Notes: generated from the sequence alone by a model not told the origin. Counted from the first letter of the stretch, positions 44,398-53,105 are shown. The stretch: DNA of 64,000 nucleotides from an uncultured Bacilli bacterium (GCA_944363785.1 CALVVF010000006.1:1-64000), one strand, 5' to 3'. Translations and numbers: made by a program.

Positions 44398-46185
44398 TTA
44401 TAGCCCGCCACCAGATCCAAAAGATTCAAGTTCTTCTGGTGTCAGAATAATATTAATTTGCATTCTTCGATTTCCACATACAAACAATGCTTCGCCTTGT
44501 GAAAATCTCTTAATACTTTCTTTTTCATTATCATTTAGATCGATCAGTCTTCCTAAGTCTTCAGCAGCTTGCTTTTTAAGCCCCATAACTAAATAATAGG
44601 AAGCATTATCAAATATAGCTTTTCCCTGCGTAATTACCGCAGGAGTAGCAAAATCACTTGGTTGTTGGGTAATAATAATAGATCCAGTATTATATTTACG
44701 TGCTCGCCTTTGTACTTGGGCTAAGAAGTCAGCTCCTAGGGAATTTTGATCTGATAATAATACATGTGCTTCATCTACCATTAAAACGGTGTTAACATCT
44801 TTGTTTAAACATAGTCCCCATGCATATTTTAAAATATTAAAGAATAAAGCATTTCTGATATTATCAGCTGAATTCATTAACTCTTTAATGTTAAATACAA
44901 TAAAATCAGTTTCAGAAGTCACTGTTGTATGACCATCAAAATAATATTTTAATTCTTGGGTCAAAGGTCGAATTTTTAATTCCAATTTTTCCATGATCAT
45001 TCTTTCTTGCGTACGTTCAGTCATCGCAAGTAATCTTCCCTTAATCGTCTCATAAACATCCGAAAAAGTTGGATAATCACTTGGACCATAGTTATAGAAA
45101 TTACTGGTAAAATCGATTCCGAATCTTCGATACGTATCTTGTACAATTTCACTGAACATCGTAAGAACATCTTCTTCAATCGAAGGATCATAATAACGCA
45201 TAAATCCTTTTAAGAATTGTAGAGTTCTAGTTAATACAGTATATCCTAATCCTTCTTTAATTTCATCTTCATCAGCATCAATGACGACTTGAAGTGGATT
45301 TACCATTCCATATTCTCCACCTTTTCCGAGGTCAATACTTTCTCCACCAAAGGTCATTGTCATATCATAAAGTTCATTTTCTGGGTCGATAGCAACGATT
45401 TGATAACCATTTCTAATATGGCTACGTAACATTAATTTAGCCGCTGTAGATTTACCACTACCAGAAGTTCCTAAGATGATTAAGTTAGCATTATTTCTGT
45501 TATTTTCTTTTTTCATTTGATATAAGAATTGGTTAAAAAGAATAACTCCTCCTGAGAAATCAACACCAAGTAATGTTGATAAACCTGGATCTTTAATACT
45601 ATCAAAAATATACGGATACATTGCTGCTAACGTAGGTGAAGGAATTGGGGTTCCAATTCTTTTTTCTACGTCCTGAGGTGGGAAAATAGGAATTATCGAC
45701 TTTAATATTTTTTCTTGTTCAAAGCGTAGGGAAATTCCCCTTAACTCCATCGCATCTAAATAGTTTTTGACATTTATTTTCTTTAATTCCAAATCTTCTT
45801 TGGTATCTGCTGTAATCATAATATGCAATTGAAAATCAAAGATTTTAGATTGAGAACTAGCTAACATGGTAATGAAAGTCTCCAAAGATTCATAATCTTG
45901 GCGAATTCTTTCTTTAGTAGTTTGATCTTTCTCTTCCTGATATCTGACTTTCAAATCAGCGATTTGTTTATTTAACATTTTAGACATAGAAGTAAATGGC
46001 ATTGGAATATGTTTAGCTACTATTTTAATACCTGACATACTTGTTAGAGAAGCTAAATATCCTGGATAAATATATTTTGGATAAGCAACAACTGTTAAAA
46101 TTGTAGCGTATTTGTCGCTAATAAAGAAATCACTTGGATTGAAATGAATTCCCTTAGGCGCTACTTCTGATTTAAAAATACTCAT
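44398..46185 (-). CDS. VirB4-type ATPase, C-terminal ATPase part
   Basis: This 595-residue protein has a HerA/FtsK-like motor: Walker A GTSGSGKSTAAKLM (about 242) and IDPENELYDMTM, then Walker B VLMVDEAHVLLSD (about 468) and TQQPSDFATPAV (motif Q region). It begins where a normal VirB4 middle domain begins. The N-terminal domain is encoded by the preceding gene, which overlaps by 4 nt (ATGA), so the two together make a full VirB4. It powers T4SS assembly and substrate transfer at the membrane. Confidence 0.9.
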   Translation of the reverse strand: MSIFKSEVAPKGIHFNPSDFFISDKYATILTVVAYPKYIYPGYLASLTSMSGIKIVAKHIPMPFTSMSKMLNKQIADLKVRYQEEKDQTTKERIRQDYESLETFITMLASSQSKIFDFQLHIMITADTKEDLELKKINVKNYLDAMELRGISLRFEQEKILKSIIPIFPPQDVEKRIGTPIPSPTLAAMYPYIFDSIKDPGLSTLLGVDFSGGVILFNQFLYQMKKENNRNNANLIILGTSGSGKSTAAKLMLRSHIRNGYQIVAIDPENELYDMTMTFGGESIDLGKGGEYGMVNPLQVVIDADEDEIKEGLGYTVLTRTLQFLKGFMRYYDPSIEEDVLTMFSEIVQDTYRRFGIDFTSNFYNYGPSDYPTFSDVYETIKGRLLAMTERTQERMIMEKLELKIRPLTQELKYYFDGHTTVTSETDFIVFNIKELMNSADNIRNALFFNILKYAWGLCLNKDVNTVLMVDEAHVLLSDQNSLGADFLAQVQRRARKYNTGSIIITQQPSDFATPAVITQGKAIFDNASYYLVMGLKKQAAEDLGRLIDLNDNEKESIKRFSQGEALFVCGNRRMQINIILTPEELESFGSGGGL

Positions 46186-46730
46186 GCTACTGACACCGTC
46201 CCGAAAGTGGTTGTTCTACCACCATTTAAAAAATTATCTAAAATGATTCGCAAATCTTCATTGCTTGTCTGTCTAGCCATTAATCCAGCTTGAGCTAGGC
46301 CACTAATTAAAGATCTAACTTTCTTTTGAAGTAATTCTAAGTTCTTTTCTTTAAACAAAATGTAATACTCAGTATCTACAACATTGTTACTCATAAAGTA
46401 ATTTCCCTTTTGAATATCTTGATTGATTAGTTTTCGAATAGCAGGGTTTTGTTGTTGTTGATAAAGTAGTTGAAGCTGAGATAGATAGATCGATATATCG
46501 ACTGGTCTATCGGCAACTACCAACCAAAACTCATAATCGATCGTATTATAGAAGTTTTTTAATGCGGTAATTATGTTAGCTTGCGCATCTGCTTCTAAAA
46601 TGAAAATATTTCTAGGAGTAATTTTTACTCCACTTACTTTTTCCTGACTAGGAAGTACAATCATTCCATTTGAAATGGATTGTATGTTAATCCAATTTTC
46701 GGTCCATTTGCTTTGATTCTGCTGATTCAT
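46182..46730 (-). CDS. VirB4 N-terminal domain as a separate protein
   Basis: This 182-residue soluble protein has features of the VirB4/TrbE N-terminal domain: VSGVKITPRNIFILEADA, LKNFYNTIDYEFWLVVADRP and DTEYYILFKEKN. Its stop overlaps the start of the ATPase gene by ATGA, implying coupled synthesis at about equal amounts. A split VirB4 is rare. It starts within the 3' end of the PrgI-like gene (44-nt overlap). Confidence 0.8.
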   Translation of the reverse strand: MNQQNQSKWTENWINIQSISNGMIVLPSQEKVSGVKITPRNIFILEADAQANIITALKNFYNTIDYEFWLVVADRPVDISIYLSQLQLLYQQQQNPAIRKLINQDIQKGNYFMSNNVVDTEYYILFKEKNLELLQKKVRSLISGLAQAGLMARQTSNEDLRIILDNFLNGGRTTTFGTVSVA

Positions 46731-47025
46731 CTAGAATACACCAACCTTTCCATATATATATTCTTCTCTCGGTAAAAAACTTATAAATCTCAATAATTAG
46801 TTGTAATACATTATGATAATAAGCAACCGGAGCTACTAATAACGAGCATACTATACCAGGTGTTACTGCTAAAACAGCTGTCCACGTTTGTTCCATTGGC
46901 ATTACAGCTGCCATAATTAATGTTGTAAAGATGCCAACACCAAATATAATTAAATCAACTGGTCTAAATAGGCCAAATATATACTGTCCCCTTTTTACAT
47001 TGGCAGGTATTAAGAAATTATCCAT
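46687..47025 (-). CDS. PrgI-family protein (VirB3-like)
   Basis: In this 112-residue protein, MDNFLIPANVKRGQYIFGLF is the N-terminal block typical of PrgI proteins, followed by two membrane helices (about 25-43 and 47-68) and a basic C-terminus. PrgI is the VirB3 counterpart in Gram-positive T4SS and sits next to VirB4. It overlaps the next gene by 44 nt. Confidence 0.85.
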   Translation of the reverse strand: MDNFLIPANVKRGQYIFGLFRPVDLIIFGVGIFTTLIMAAVMPMEQTWTAVLAVTPGIVCSLLVAPVAYYHNVLQLIIEIYKFFTERRIYIWKGWCILDESAESKQMDRKLD

Positions 47026-47043
47026 CTAATATCACACCCTTTT

Positions 47044-48915
47044 CTATTTTTTACTTGCTTGAGAATTGACTGAGCCCACTCTGTATCTCGTTGTAGCTTT
47101 AGTACGGCTCACTTCAGCATCAACGGCCTTTCTGCTGTTATCTAGATCTTTTGATGATCCAACTTCTTGTCCTAGGGATGCGCCAGTTGCAGTGACTGCT
47201 TGATAATCAGCATATAAATCAGGATTACCCGTAATAGCATCAGTATCTCCAGTTTTGAATTTTTCATAAAGTAATCCCATCTCTGATTTTTCTAGATCAC
47301 CCGCAAGTACTTCATAATCGGTAGTTGAGACGCTAAAACTGTTTCCGTCAGCATTAGTGTACATGAAGGAGCTTTTTCCTTGAGAAAGTGCAAGTTGAGC
47401 TTGCGCACGCAAACTTTTAGAATTTCCTTTAACCTGCTGACCATTATAGCTAGCTTCAGCAACTCCATATTTTCCTTTAGTAGCTTCTGACTTCAAAGCA
47501 TTTTGGAAAGCAGAAGCCGATTTTACAAAATCTTCTTGGCTTTTTAGCCTTCGATTTTGTCTATCAAACATAGTCTCACCAGTTACTGCTTGACTTGCAG
47601 ATTCAGCGGCACGTCCTAACCAAGTAGAGCCTGCCGCACCTAAGGCTAGACGATTGGCATTTCTTTTATTCATTGCACTTATTGCTGCTCGACTAGCATG
47701 ATCTTTAGCACCTAAAGCCGCTCCCGCTCCAGCAGCAGCTCCAGTAACTCCTCCGAATAATCCAGCTCCAACATTTTTTATTCTATTACCAAAGCTATGA
47801 CCTTTTCCGTTTGCTTCGTCTGATAAAGAGCTGGCCTTATAAGCGGCAACACCTGATCCGATCGCACCTAAGCCAATTGCACCGGCAGCTGCAACTTTCG
47901 CTAGACCTCCAAATAATCCATTACCTTCTTTAGATTTAATTCCTAAAGCATCTGTAATAAATTTTGGTGCTTGCTTAGCAAAGAATAATAAACCGATAAT
48001 GATGAAAACACCAACAACTATTGCTCTTGCTCCAGTTAATCCTCCAAAAGTAAATCCGTTTGATAAAATAACAAGGTCTATCATATATAATATAAAGTAT
48101 AAAATTCCTAATTTAATAAATAAATCTAACCAAGTTGATGTTAACATTCTAACCCAACTTGCAAAAGCACCGTCTTTTGATGATTTAGGATCGATATAGC
48201 TAATAATAGGAATCGGAGCGATAAACTGTAATATAACTAATTTAAAAGCTCGTATAGCAACATCGACTGCAAAACCTACCATTAAGACAGCCATTATTAG
48301 TCCTATTACAAACCCAACGACTGGAATATAATCATACGCATACTCACTTCGATCACTTCCAGGATCATTTATATGATCTACCACGGCACCAATTGTGTTT
48401 TCCCCACCGTTTTGCTCACTAAATGTAGCAGTGTCGAAAACGATACCATATACTTGCCAACTGATTGTTTTTCCTACACTTTCCATTTGAGAAGCTGCAC
48501 TCTCTGGTGACATATCGGTAGATAATATAATTCTTGGTAATACTTTTATTAATTCGTCTTGGACCCTTCCCATTAAATTAAATACTATTGGAAAACCAAT
48601 TAACATGATAATTACTAGAACTGTTCTAGTTACCATTTTTCCCATGCCTTTTTCTTTATCAGACATTGCATCAGGATTTACTAAATATCCAAGCATCGTT
48701 ATCGTTATTTTAAACAGCATAAATATACCTAAAAGTACATAGATTTTCATTCTAAAATCTTCATACACAGAATTTTCTACAATAGGGACACTGGCAATAT
48801 CAAAAACAGCTTGAATTACCCATTCAAATATAGTAAAAGCAACCCAATCTAGCCAAACAAACAATTGTCTTACTAAATTCCAACCAATTGATCGCTCTAT
48901 AGCACTTATTAGCAT
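47044..48915 (-). CDS. VirB6/TrbL-like T4SS channel protein
   Basis: In this 623-residue protein, the first 330 residues contain about six membrane helices. The rest is Ala/Gly/Ser-rich and hydrophilic (for example GAGLFGGVTGAAAGAGAALG), a pattern of TrbL/VirB6 proteins of Gram-positive T4SS, where the tail can carry effector or hydrolase functions. It sits directly before the PrgI gene. In such systems VirB6 forms the inner-membrane pore. No enzymatic motif is visible in the tail. Confidence 0.82.
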   Translation of the reverse strand: MLISAIERSIGWNLVRQLFVWLDWVAFTIFEWVIQAVFDIASVPIVENSVYEDFRMKIYVLLGIFMLFKITITMLGYLVNPDAMSDKEKGMGKMVTRTVLVIIMLIGFPIVFNLMGRVQDELIKVLPRIILSTDMSPESAASQMESVGKTISWQVYGIVFDTATFSEQNGGENTIGAVVDHINDPGSDRSEYAYDYIPVVGFVIGLIMAVLMVGFAVDVAIRAFKLVILQFIAPIPIISYIDPKSSKDGAFASWVRMLTSTWLDLFIKLGILYFILYMIDLVILSNGFTFGGLTGARAIVVGVFIIIGLLFFAKQAPKFITDALGIKSKEGNGLFGGLAKVAAAGAIGLGAIGSGVAAYKASSLSDEANGKGHSFGNRIKNVGAGLFGGVTGAAAGAGAALGAKDHASRAAISAMNKRNANRLALGAAGSTWLGRAAESASQAVTGETMFDRQNRRLKSQEDFVKSASAFQNALKSEATKGKYGVAEASYNGQQVKGNSKSLRAQAQLALSQGKSSFMYTNADGNSFSVSTTDYEVLAGDLEKSEMGLLYEKFKTGDTDAITGNPDLYADYQAVTATGASLGQEVGSSKDLDNSRKAVDAEVSRTKATTRYRVGSVNSQASKK

Positions 48916-48927
48916 TTTATCACCTAC

Positions 48928-50166
48928 CTATCTTATACCACAAGTTGAACTATTTACCCATTCTAAAATATAATTTAGAATTGTTGGAATAAAGAAAATA
49001 GCTACTGCGATAATACATCTTTTTACAAAAGTAACTCCAGCTTTCTGCAATTCATTTTTTTCTTGTATAAGTACAGCTTTGGCAAAATCTAAACTTCCTA
49101 AGACAATGACAATAATTGGAACAATTATTTTAATCCAAGTAAAGATTTCATCAATTATATCCAATAATTCTGTACCTAATAATCCCTCGCAAGTTTCTTC
49201 TACTGAGTCTCCCAACTCAATTCCTGTAGCGACATCTATTATATTATCAAAGTTTTCATTAAAATCTTCTTTATCTTGTTCTAGTTTTTCGTTTTGATCA
49301 TCTGATTCCTTATCAGCTTTATCTTTTAAATCTTCTTTTTGTTCTTCATTAAGATTTGTTTTTTCTAAACATTCTTTGTAATTAATATTTCCTTGATTTC
49401 CTAGTAATTTGCCAACACTAGTTGCCCAATTAATTTTTTGCTTGATCAATGTCTCAAGATCTTTTTGTTGTTGATCAGTTAGTGCACAAGTCTTAGGAAT
49501 TTCATTGATAATAGTTTGGGTTTCATTTATAAAATTTTCTGTATAACTCCCATTTACACTAAATCTATTAGCATAAACACTGGATTTTTCTTTAAAAGTA
49601 TTACAACTACTAGCATCTTCTTTATTCGATGGTGTAGTATCCGTATTTTCTAGTTCAGAGATCAATGTATCATAATTATTTTTTAAATGTTTTTGATAAG
49701 CTTCCTCAATTTTTTTTGCATTGTTATCATATTCTGTACTGCTACAAGGATAAGTATGATCAGGGGATCTAAGAAATTCTACTATATTTCTTGGCTCATG
49801 TGTTAAAGCAAATGACATACCATTAACATCTACTGAACTACCAAAAACTGTATATTTGTTTTCTCCTGCTCTTTTTTCGTATAAATATATTTCGGGGCAT
49901 GAATCATCAGTATCAAGGTAAACACTTGTACTGTAGATGCTATCTTCTGATACATTATTTTCAGCACCATTTAAGTTACCACTAGATACACTACAATAAC
50001 GATATGCAGGATTGCCATCAACGGGGCAACTTAAAACTACTTCACCTAATTTTGAATTATAAGTACAAGTTTTCGTTGTGGTCTTAGCTTCTATCTTATC
50101 ATTAAATAAGAAAAATATAGTAATTAATAATAAACAATATATATAGTATTTTCTTTTCTTCCTCAT
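48928..50166 (-). CDS. Secreted Cys-rich domain fused to VirB2-like pair of helices
   Basis: The protein is about 412 residues from the ATG at 50166 (GAGGAG 8 nt upstream). A signal-like helix (about 8-24) leads a 310-residue external domain with many Cys and acidic residues, then two membrane helices (about 342-365 and 385-405) matching the VirB2-like gene at 50262: IVLGSLDFAKAV, then VKRCIIAVAIFFIPTI. The same pattern GS-D-KAV...KR-I-AVA-FF-TI is shared. It may be a specialised pilin or pore subunit carrying an adhesin. It has its own probable promoter. Confidence 0.7.
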   Translation of the reverse strand: MRKKRKYYIYCLLLITIFFLFNDKIEAKTTTKTCTYNSKLGEVVLSCPVDGNPAYRYCSVSSGNLNGAENNVSEDSIYSTSVYLDTDDSCPEIYLYEKRAGENKYTVFGSSVDVNGMSFALTHEPRNIVEFLRSPDHTYPCSSTEYDNNAKKIEEAYQKHLKNNYDTLISELENTDTTPSNKEDASSCNTFKEKSSVYANRFSVNGSYTENFINETQTIINEIPKTCALTDQQQKDLETLIKQKINWATSVGKLLGNQGNINYKECLEKTNLNEEQKEDLKDKADKESDDQNEKLEQDKEDFNENFDNIIDVATGIELGDSVEETCEGLLGTELLDIIDEIFTWIKIIVPIIVIVLGSLDFAKAVLIQEKNELQKAGVTFVKRCIIAVAIFFIPTILNYILEWVNSSTCGIR

Positions 50167-50201
50167 TGATAAACACTCCTCATAATTGGATATACTAGCA
50201 T

Positions 50202-50234
50202 AATTATAGCATAAAAAAAATAATAACAAAATAG
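50202..50234 (-). promoter_or_regulatory. Promoter of the VirB2-fusion gene
   Basis: A minus-strand -10 TATAAT (50202-50207) with extended TGC lies directly downstream of the preceding gene's terminator; a TTGTTA about 15 nt further is a possible -35. Confidence 0.5.
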
Positions 50235-50250
50235 TATTTTGTTATTATCT
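50212..50250 (-). terminator. Terminator of the VirB2-like gene
   Basis: Minus-strand AATAACAAAATA / TATTTTGTTATT stem with a 3-nt loop followed by T8. Confidence 0.75.
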
Positions 50251-50261
50251 TCATTCTTTGC

Positions 50262-50603
50262 TTAGTCTAAATTATTCCAACAATCTTTCCAAGAATCAGT
50301 TCCACTAATTGTACCTGATTCATCAGCACCAGAGCTAGAGAATAATCCCATTAATAAAGACACAATCGTAGCAACAAAGAATACAGCTACAGCAGCAATT
50401 GCACGTTTAATTAATTTGCTTGTTGCACCTTTAATTTCCTTGTCATCGCTCGACATAACGGCTTTTCCTAAATCAATTGATCCCATTAAAATTAATAAAA
50501 TTGGAATACCAATTTGAATAATTGGATAAATTCCATTTTTAATGAATTTGAAAATAGGAACTAAATCAGATGGACAAGCCAATATTTGTGCTAAATCAAA
50601 CAT
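50262..50603 (-). CDS. VirB2-like pilin or pore subunit
   Basis: The protein is about 113 residues from the ATG at 50603 (GAGGAGG upstream). It has two membrane helices (about 28-46 and 64-86) joined by a short polar loop, with GSIDLGKAV after helix 1 and KRAIAAVAVFFVATI in helix 2, a layout like VirB2/TrbC. It has no signal peptide. It has its own consensus promoter and terminator, which suggests high separate expression, as expected for a multi-copy subunit. Cys at both ends is unusual. Confidence 0.65.
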   Translation of the reverse strand: MFDLAQILACPSDLVPIFKFIKNGIYPIIQIGIPILLILMGSIDLGKAVMSSDDKEIKGATSKLIKRAIAAVAVFFVATIVSLLMGLFSSSGADESGTISGTDSWKDCWNNLD

Positions 50604-50630
50604 CGTAATTCCTCCTCTTAATATATGTAC

Positions 50631-50659
50631 ATCATATATCAATTTGTCTATATAGTCAA
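50631..50659 (-). promoter_or_regulatory. Promoter of the VirB2-like gene
   Basis: Minus-strand -35 TTGACT (50654-50659), 17-nt spacer, -10 TATGAT (50631-50636), inside the short gap after the TadZ gene. Confidence 0.7.
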
Positions 50660-50676
50660 TAATTATTGACAACTTT

Positions 50677-51699
50677 TTACATTATGCCACCACTATATGT
50701 ACCAATACCTAATCGATTTAATAAATCGGTTAAGACTTCTGAGTTATTGGCTCGTTCATCTAATGGTGGTAAATTGAAGAATACTTTAGTTTGTGCTTCG
50801 TATTCAAATTCGGTAATATCTTGCATCGATAATAAACTTTTTGATAATACGATCTTTTTGCCACGAAGTTTTTCGAAAGCCCTGCGATCTCTTCTCATCA
50901 ATTTATTTAATTTTATCGTAGATGGTTCTACTAAATAAATGACATCTGTACACAAATCAACATTTTCATCCCCATTTAAGTCAATCAGAATAACTGATGC
51001 TTCACGATGCTTCATCAATTCTGCCGATAGACGTTCACTATTTACAGAAATTAATGTTTGATCGTTAATATAGATGAAATCTCTTTTGTTTACTTCGATT
51101 GCAACCGCATTTTTTCCTAAACTATCTAATTCCTTCTTCAATAGATACGCAAGCATTGTCGCGCCAGCATGATCCGTTAGATTTCTAATTCCCAGGATAT
51201 AAGCACCACCACTTACAATATTGTTGATGACCATTCCACCACCGTCACCACTATTACCAAGGTTAGGTGTTGCTGCCTGAGCTATACCACTACTAGTAGG
51301 AGCTGGACTTGCAACATCATCTAATTGTTGTAAGTGAGCAACATCACGATAAGTATTTGGATTATTTAACAGATAATTTACGCCATCCAGGTTGGTTGTA
51401 AAATTGTAGATTCCCATTGAGATCATTCTGGATAGAAATTGGGGGGCTAGACATTCAGGTGTATCTGGTAAAAGTACAATAATCTTCTCAATATCTAATG
51501 CCATCGATAATTTTTGAAGATTTCGAATATCACGATAATTTTTCAAAGCTGTTAAATCTAAAATCATTCTACCAAAGAAAAAGTTACTAAACATTTGTAC
51601 TAATTCATCAGCATCGAATACCCCATTAATAGATTTAATTACTTCTATATCTAAATTGGCAAGTTCGGCTTGTCTTTCATTGGATATAATTACATTCAT
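50677..51699 (-). CDS. TadZ/CpaE-like protein with degenerate ATPase site
   Basis: In this 340-residue protein, residues 1-120 resemble the pseudo-receiver domain of TadZ/CpaE (IIVLLPDTPECLAPQFLSRM, MGIYNFTTN). Residues 165-330 resemble a ParA/MinD ATPase: IRNLTDHAGATMLAYLLKKE aligns with the deviant Walker A (KGGVGKTT-type) but lacks the lysine pair and P-loop glycines. A switch-like ILIDLNGDEN and KKIVLSKSLLSM follow. TadZ places the pilus machine at a pole. It sits next to the pseudopilins. The loss of the ATP site suggests a scaffold role. Confidence 0.7.
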   Translation of the reverse strand: MNVIISNERQAELANLDIEVIKSINGVFDADELVQMFSNFFFGRMILDLTALKNYRDIRNLQKLSMALDIEKIIVLLPDTPECLAPQFLSRMISMGIYNFTTNLDGVNYLLNNPNTYRDVAHLQQLDDVASPAPTSSGIAQAATPNLGNSGDGGGMVINNIVSGGAYILGIRNLTDHAGATMLAYLLKKELDSLGKNAVAIEVNKRDFIYINDQTLISVNSERLSAELMKHREASVILIDLNGDENVDLCTDVIYLVEPSTIKLNKLMRRDRRAFEKLRGKKIVLSKSLLSMQDITEFEYEAQTKVFFNLPPLDERANNSEVLTDLLNRLGIGTYSGGIM

Positions 51700-51723
51700 C
51701 TATTATTCACCACCATCCTGCTT

Positions 51724-52245
51724 TTAAGAAGTTTTTGCATTCTTGCATAATTCACTGTTATTTCCCGATGAATAAATCACATCTGTCTGCCCGGTTATTA
51801 CTAAAAAATTGGCCGCTGCTGGGAAAATTTTATTAATAATCGGAATATTGATATTGACAAAAGTAGCTACCGTATATTGGGCACCCTTGTATTCTAGATC
51901 AGAGTTACTGGTACCGGTGACATCAGCTAGTTCGCATCTTACGCAAAAAACAAACTTTTCACCATTATCTAAGGTCTGAGTATATGGTTCATAGCCTAAG
52001 CTACGACATTTATTCTCATAAGCACTAGTAGAAGAAAGTGAATAGTTTAAGCGATTAGCATAATCATCAATTTTATCACTAGCGCTTGGGGTTAGACCTT
52101 CATACTGTTCTATTATTGTCACCAATTGATTTTTCATATGAAAAGACTTTGTGTAGCTAACACTAAACAGCAAAAGTCCTATCATCAAAACCAAAAAAAT
52201 AAAGATTGCTTGAAAAGACAAAACGCCTCCTAATGCTTCTTTCAC
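51724..52245 (-). CDS. TadE-like pseudopilin 2
   Basis: In this 173-residue protein the leader MKEALGG is followed at once by a hydrophobic helix (about 9-28), then an external domain with two Cys pairs (ENKCRS/KFVFCVRCE and a C-terminal SELC). It is a paralogue of the next upstream gene (similar length, leader and Cys pattern). The start is GTG with AGGTGAT upstream. TadE/F-type pseudopilins join the pilus assembly in low copy. There is no classical prepilin peptidase site with Glu at +5. Confidence 0.7.
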   Translation of the reverse strand: MKEALGGVLSFQAIFIFLVLMIGLLLFSVSYTKSFHMKNQLVTIIEQYEGLTPSASDKIDDYANRLNYSLSSTSAYENKCRSLGYEPYTQTLDNGEKFVFCVRCELADVTGTSNSDLEYKGAQYTVATFVNINIPIINKIFPAAANFLVITGQTDVIYSSGNNSELCKNAKTS

Positions 52246-52263
52246 GGCATCACCTACTTTACC

Positions 52264-52785
52264 TTATCTTCTCGCTTCACAAAATTCGCTTGCTTCTTTT
52301 GCATGAACGTCGGAATAGATCAAAGGAGTTTCTCCAGCTATTTTGAAAAAACTAGCGGTAAACGGTAAAATATTATTTACTATTGGAACATCAAAAGTAA
52401 CGAAAGTTACAATCGAATAGTAAGCTGCTTTGCTTACATCATCATCATTTGGTCTTCCTGTAATATCGGCATATTCACATTTGATACAAAAGCGAACCCC
52501 ATTTCCATTCTCACTAGTTTTCCCATTATAGACATCGTATCCCATTTTTTCGCAAACTGACTCGTATTCAGCAGGCAAGAAATAATTCATACTACGAACA
52601 GTATCATTTATTTCTTTACGTGCCTCTACTGACAACCCCTCATGCTTTTCAATGATATTGCGGATTTCATTTTTCACGCGAAAAGCTTTTGTATAATTGA
52701 CAGAAAAAGCTAGTAAACAAGTAATGATTATCATCGCAACAACAATTGCTTGTAATACAAAAACGCCACCTACTCCTTCTTTCAA
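52264..52785 (-). CDS. TadE-like pseudopilin 1
   Basis: In this 173-residue protein, MKEGVGG is followed by a hydrophobic helix (about 9-28), then an external domain with Cys at ESVCEK, RFCIKCE and SEFCEA. It is paralogous to the next gene. The start is TTG with GGTGGT upstream, a weak combination that would give low synthesis. It lies 63 nt downstream of the Flp-like pilin. Confidence 0.7.
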   Translation of the reverse strand: MKEGVGGVFVLQAIVVAMIIITCLLAFSVNYTKAFRVKNEIRNIIEKHEGLSVEARKEINDTVRSMNYFLPAEYESVCEKMGYDVYNGKTSENGNGVRFCIKCEYADITGRPNDDDVSKAAYYSIVTFVTFDVPIVNNILPFTASFFKIAGETPLIYSDVHAKEASEFCEARR

Positions 52786-52848
52786 ACTACCACCGCTTTT
52801 CTCTTTTTTCTTTTTTTCGCACTTTTATTCTTTTCTCATATTTAATGA

Positions 52849-53052
52849 TTACTGACTAACGCAACTTGTTCCGTTATAGTATTGTCCTGGTGGACAATTT
52901 ACATCTTCACCATTATTACCACTAATACTATTCCATGTATTGGTAATTGTATTAGAAATATTTGGCCACATTACCCAGAAGAAGGCAATGATCGCACCAA
53001 TGGCAATAATTGTTACTACTGTCATATTTAATTCTCCTGTTGCTTCTTTCAT
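52849..53052 (-). CDS. Flp-like major pilin
   Basis: In this 67-residue protein, MKEATG, then ELNMTVVTIIAIGAIIAFFW, a single long hydrophobic helix, precedes a short polar tail ending in a Cys pair (NCPPGQYYNGTSCVSQ). Size and topology match Flp major pilins of Tad pili. The leader is shorter than that of Flp and the cleavage site is not the usual G|xxxxEY. It has AAGGAGGAG before its ATG and its own consensus promoter, so it should be the most abundant product of the locus. Confidence 0.7.
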   Translation of the reverse strand: MKEATGELNMTVVTIIAIGAIIAFFWVMWPNISNTITNTWNSISGNNGEDVNCPPGQYYNGTSCVSQ

Positions 53053-53076
53053 AAATTATCTCCTCCTTATGATAAC

Positions 53077-53105
53077 ATTATAACATAATTTTTATTGTGT
53101 GCAAA
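53077..53105 (-). promoter_or_regulatory. Promoter of the Flp-like pilin
   Basis: Minus-strand -35 TTTGCA (53100-53105), 17-nt spacer, -10 TATAAT (53077-53082), then AAGGAGGAG before the pilin ATG. Confidence 0.7.
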
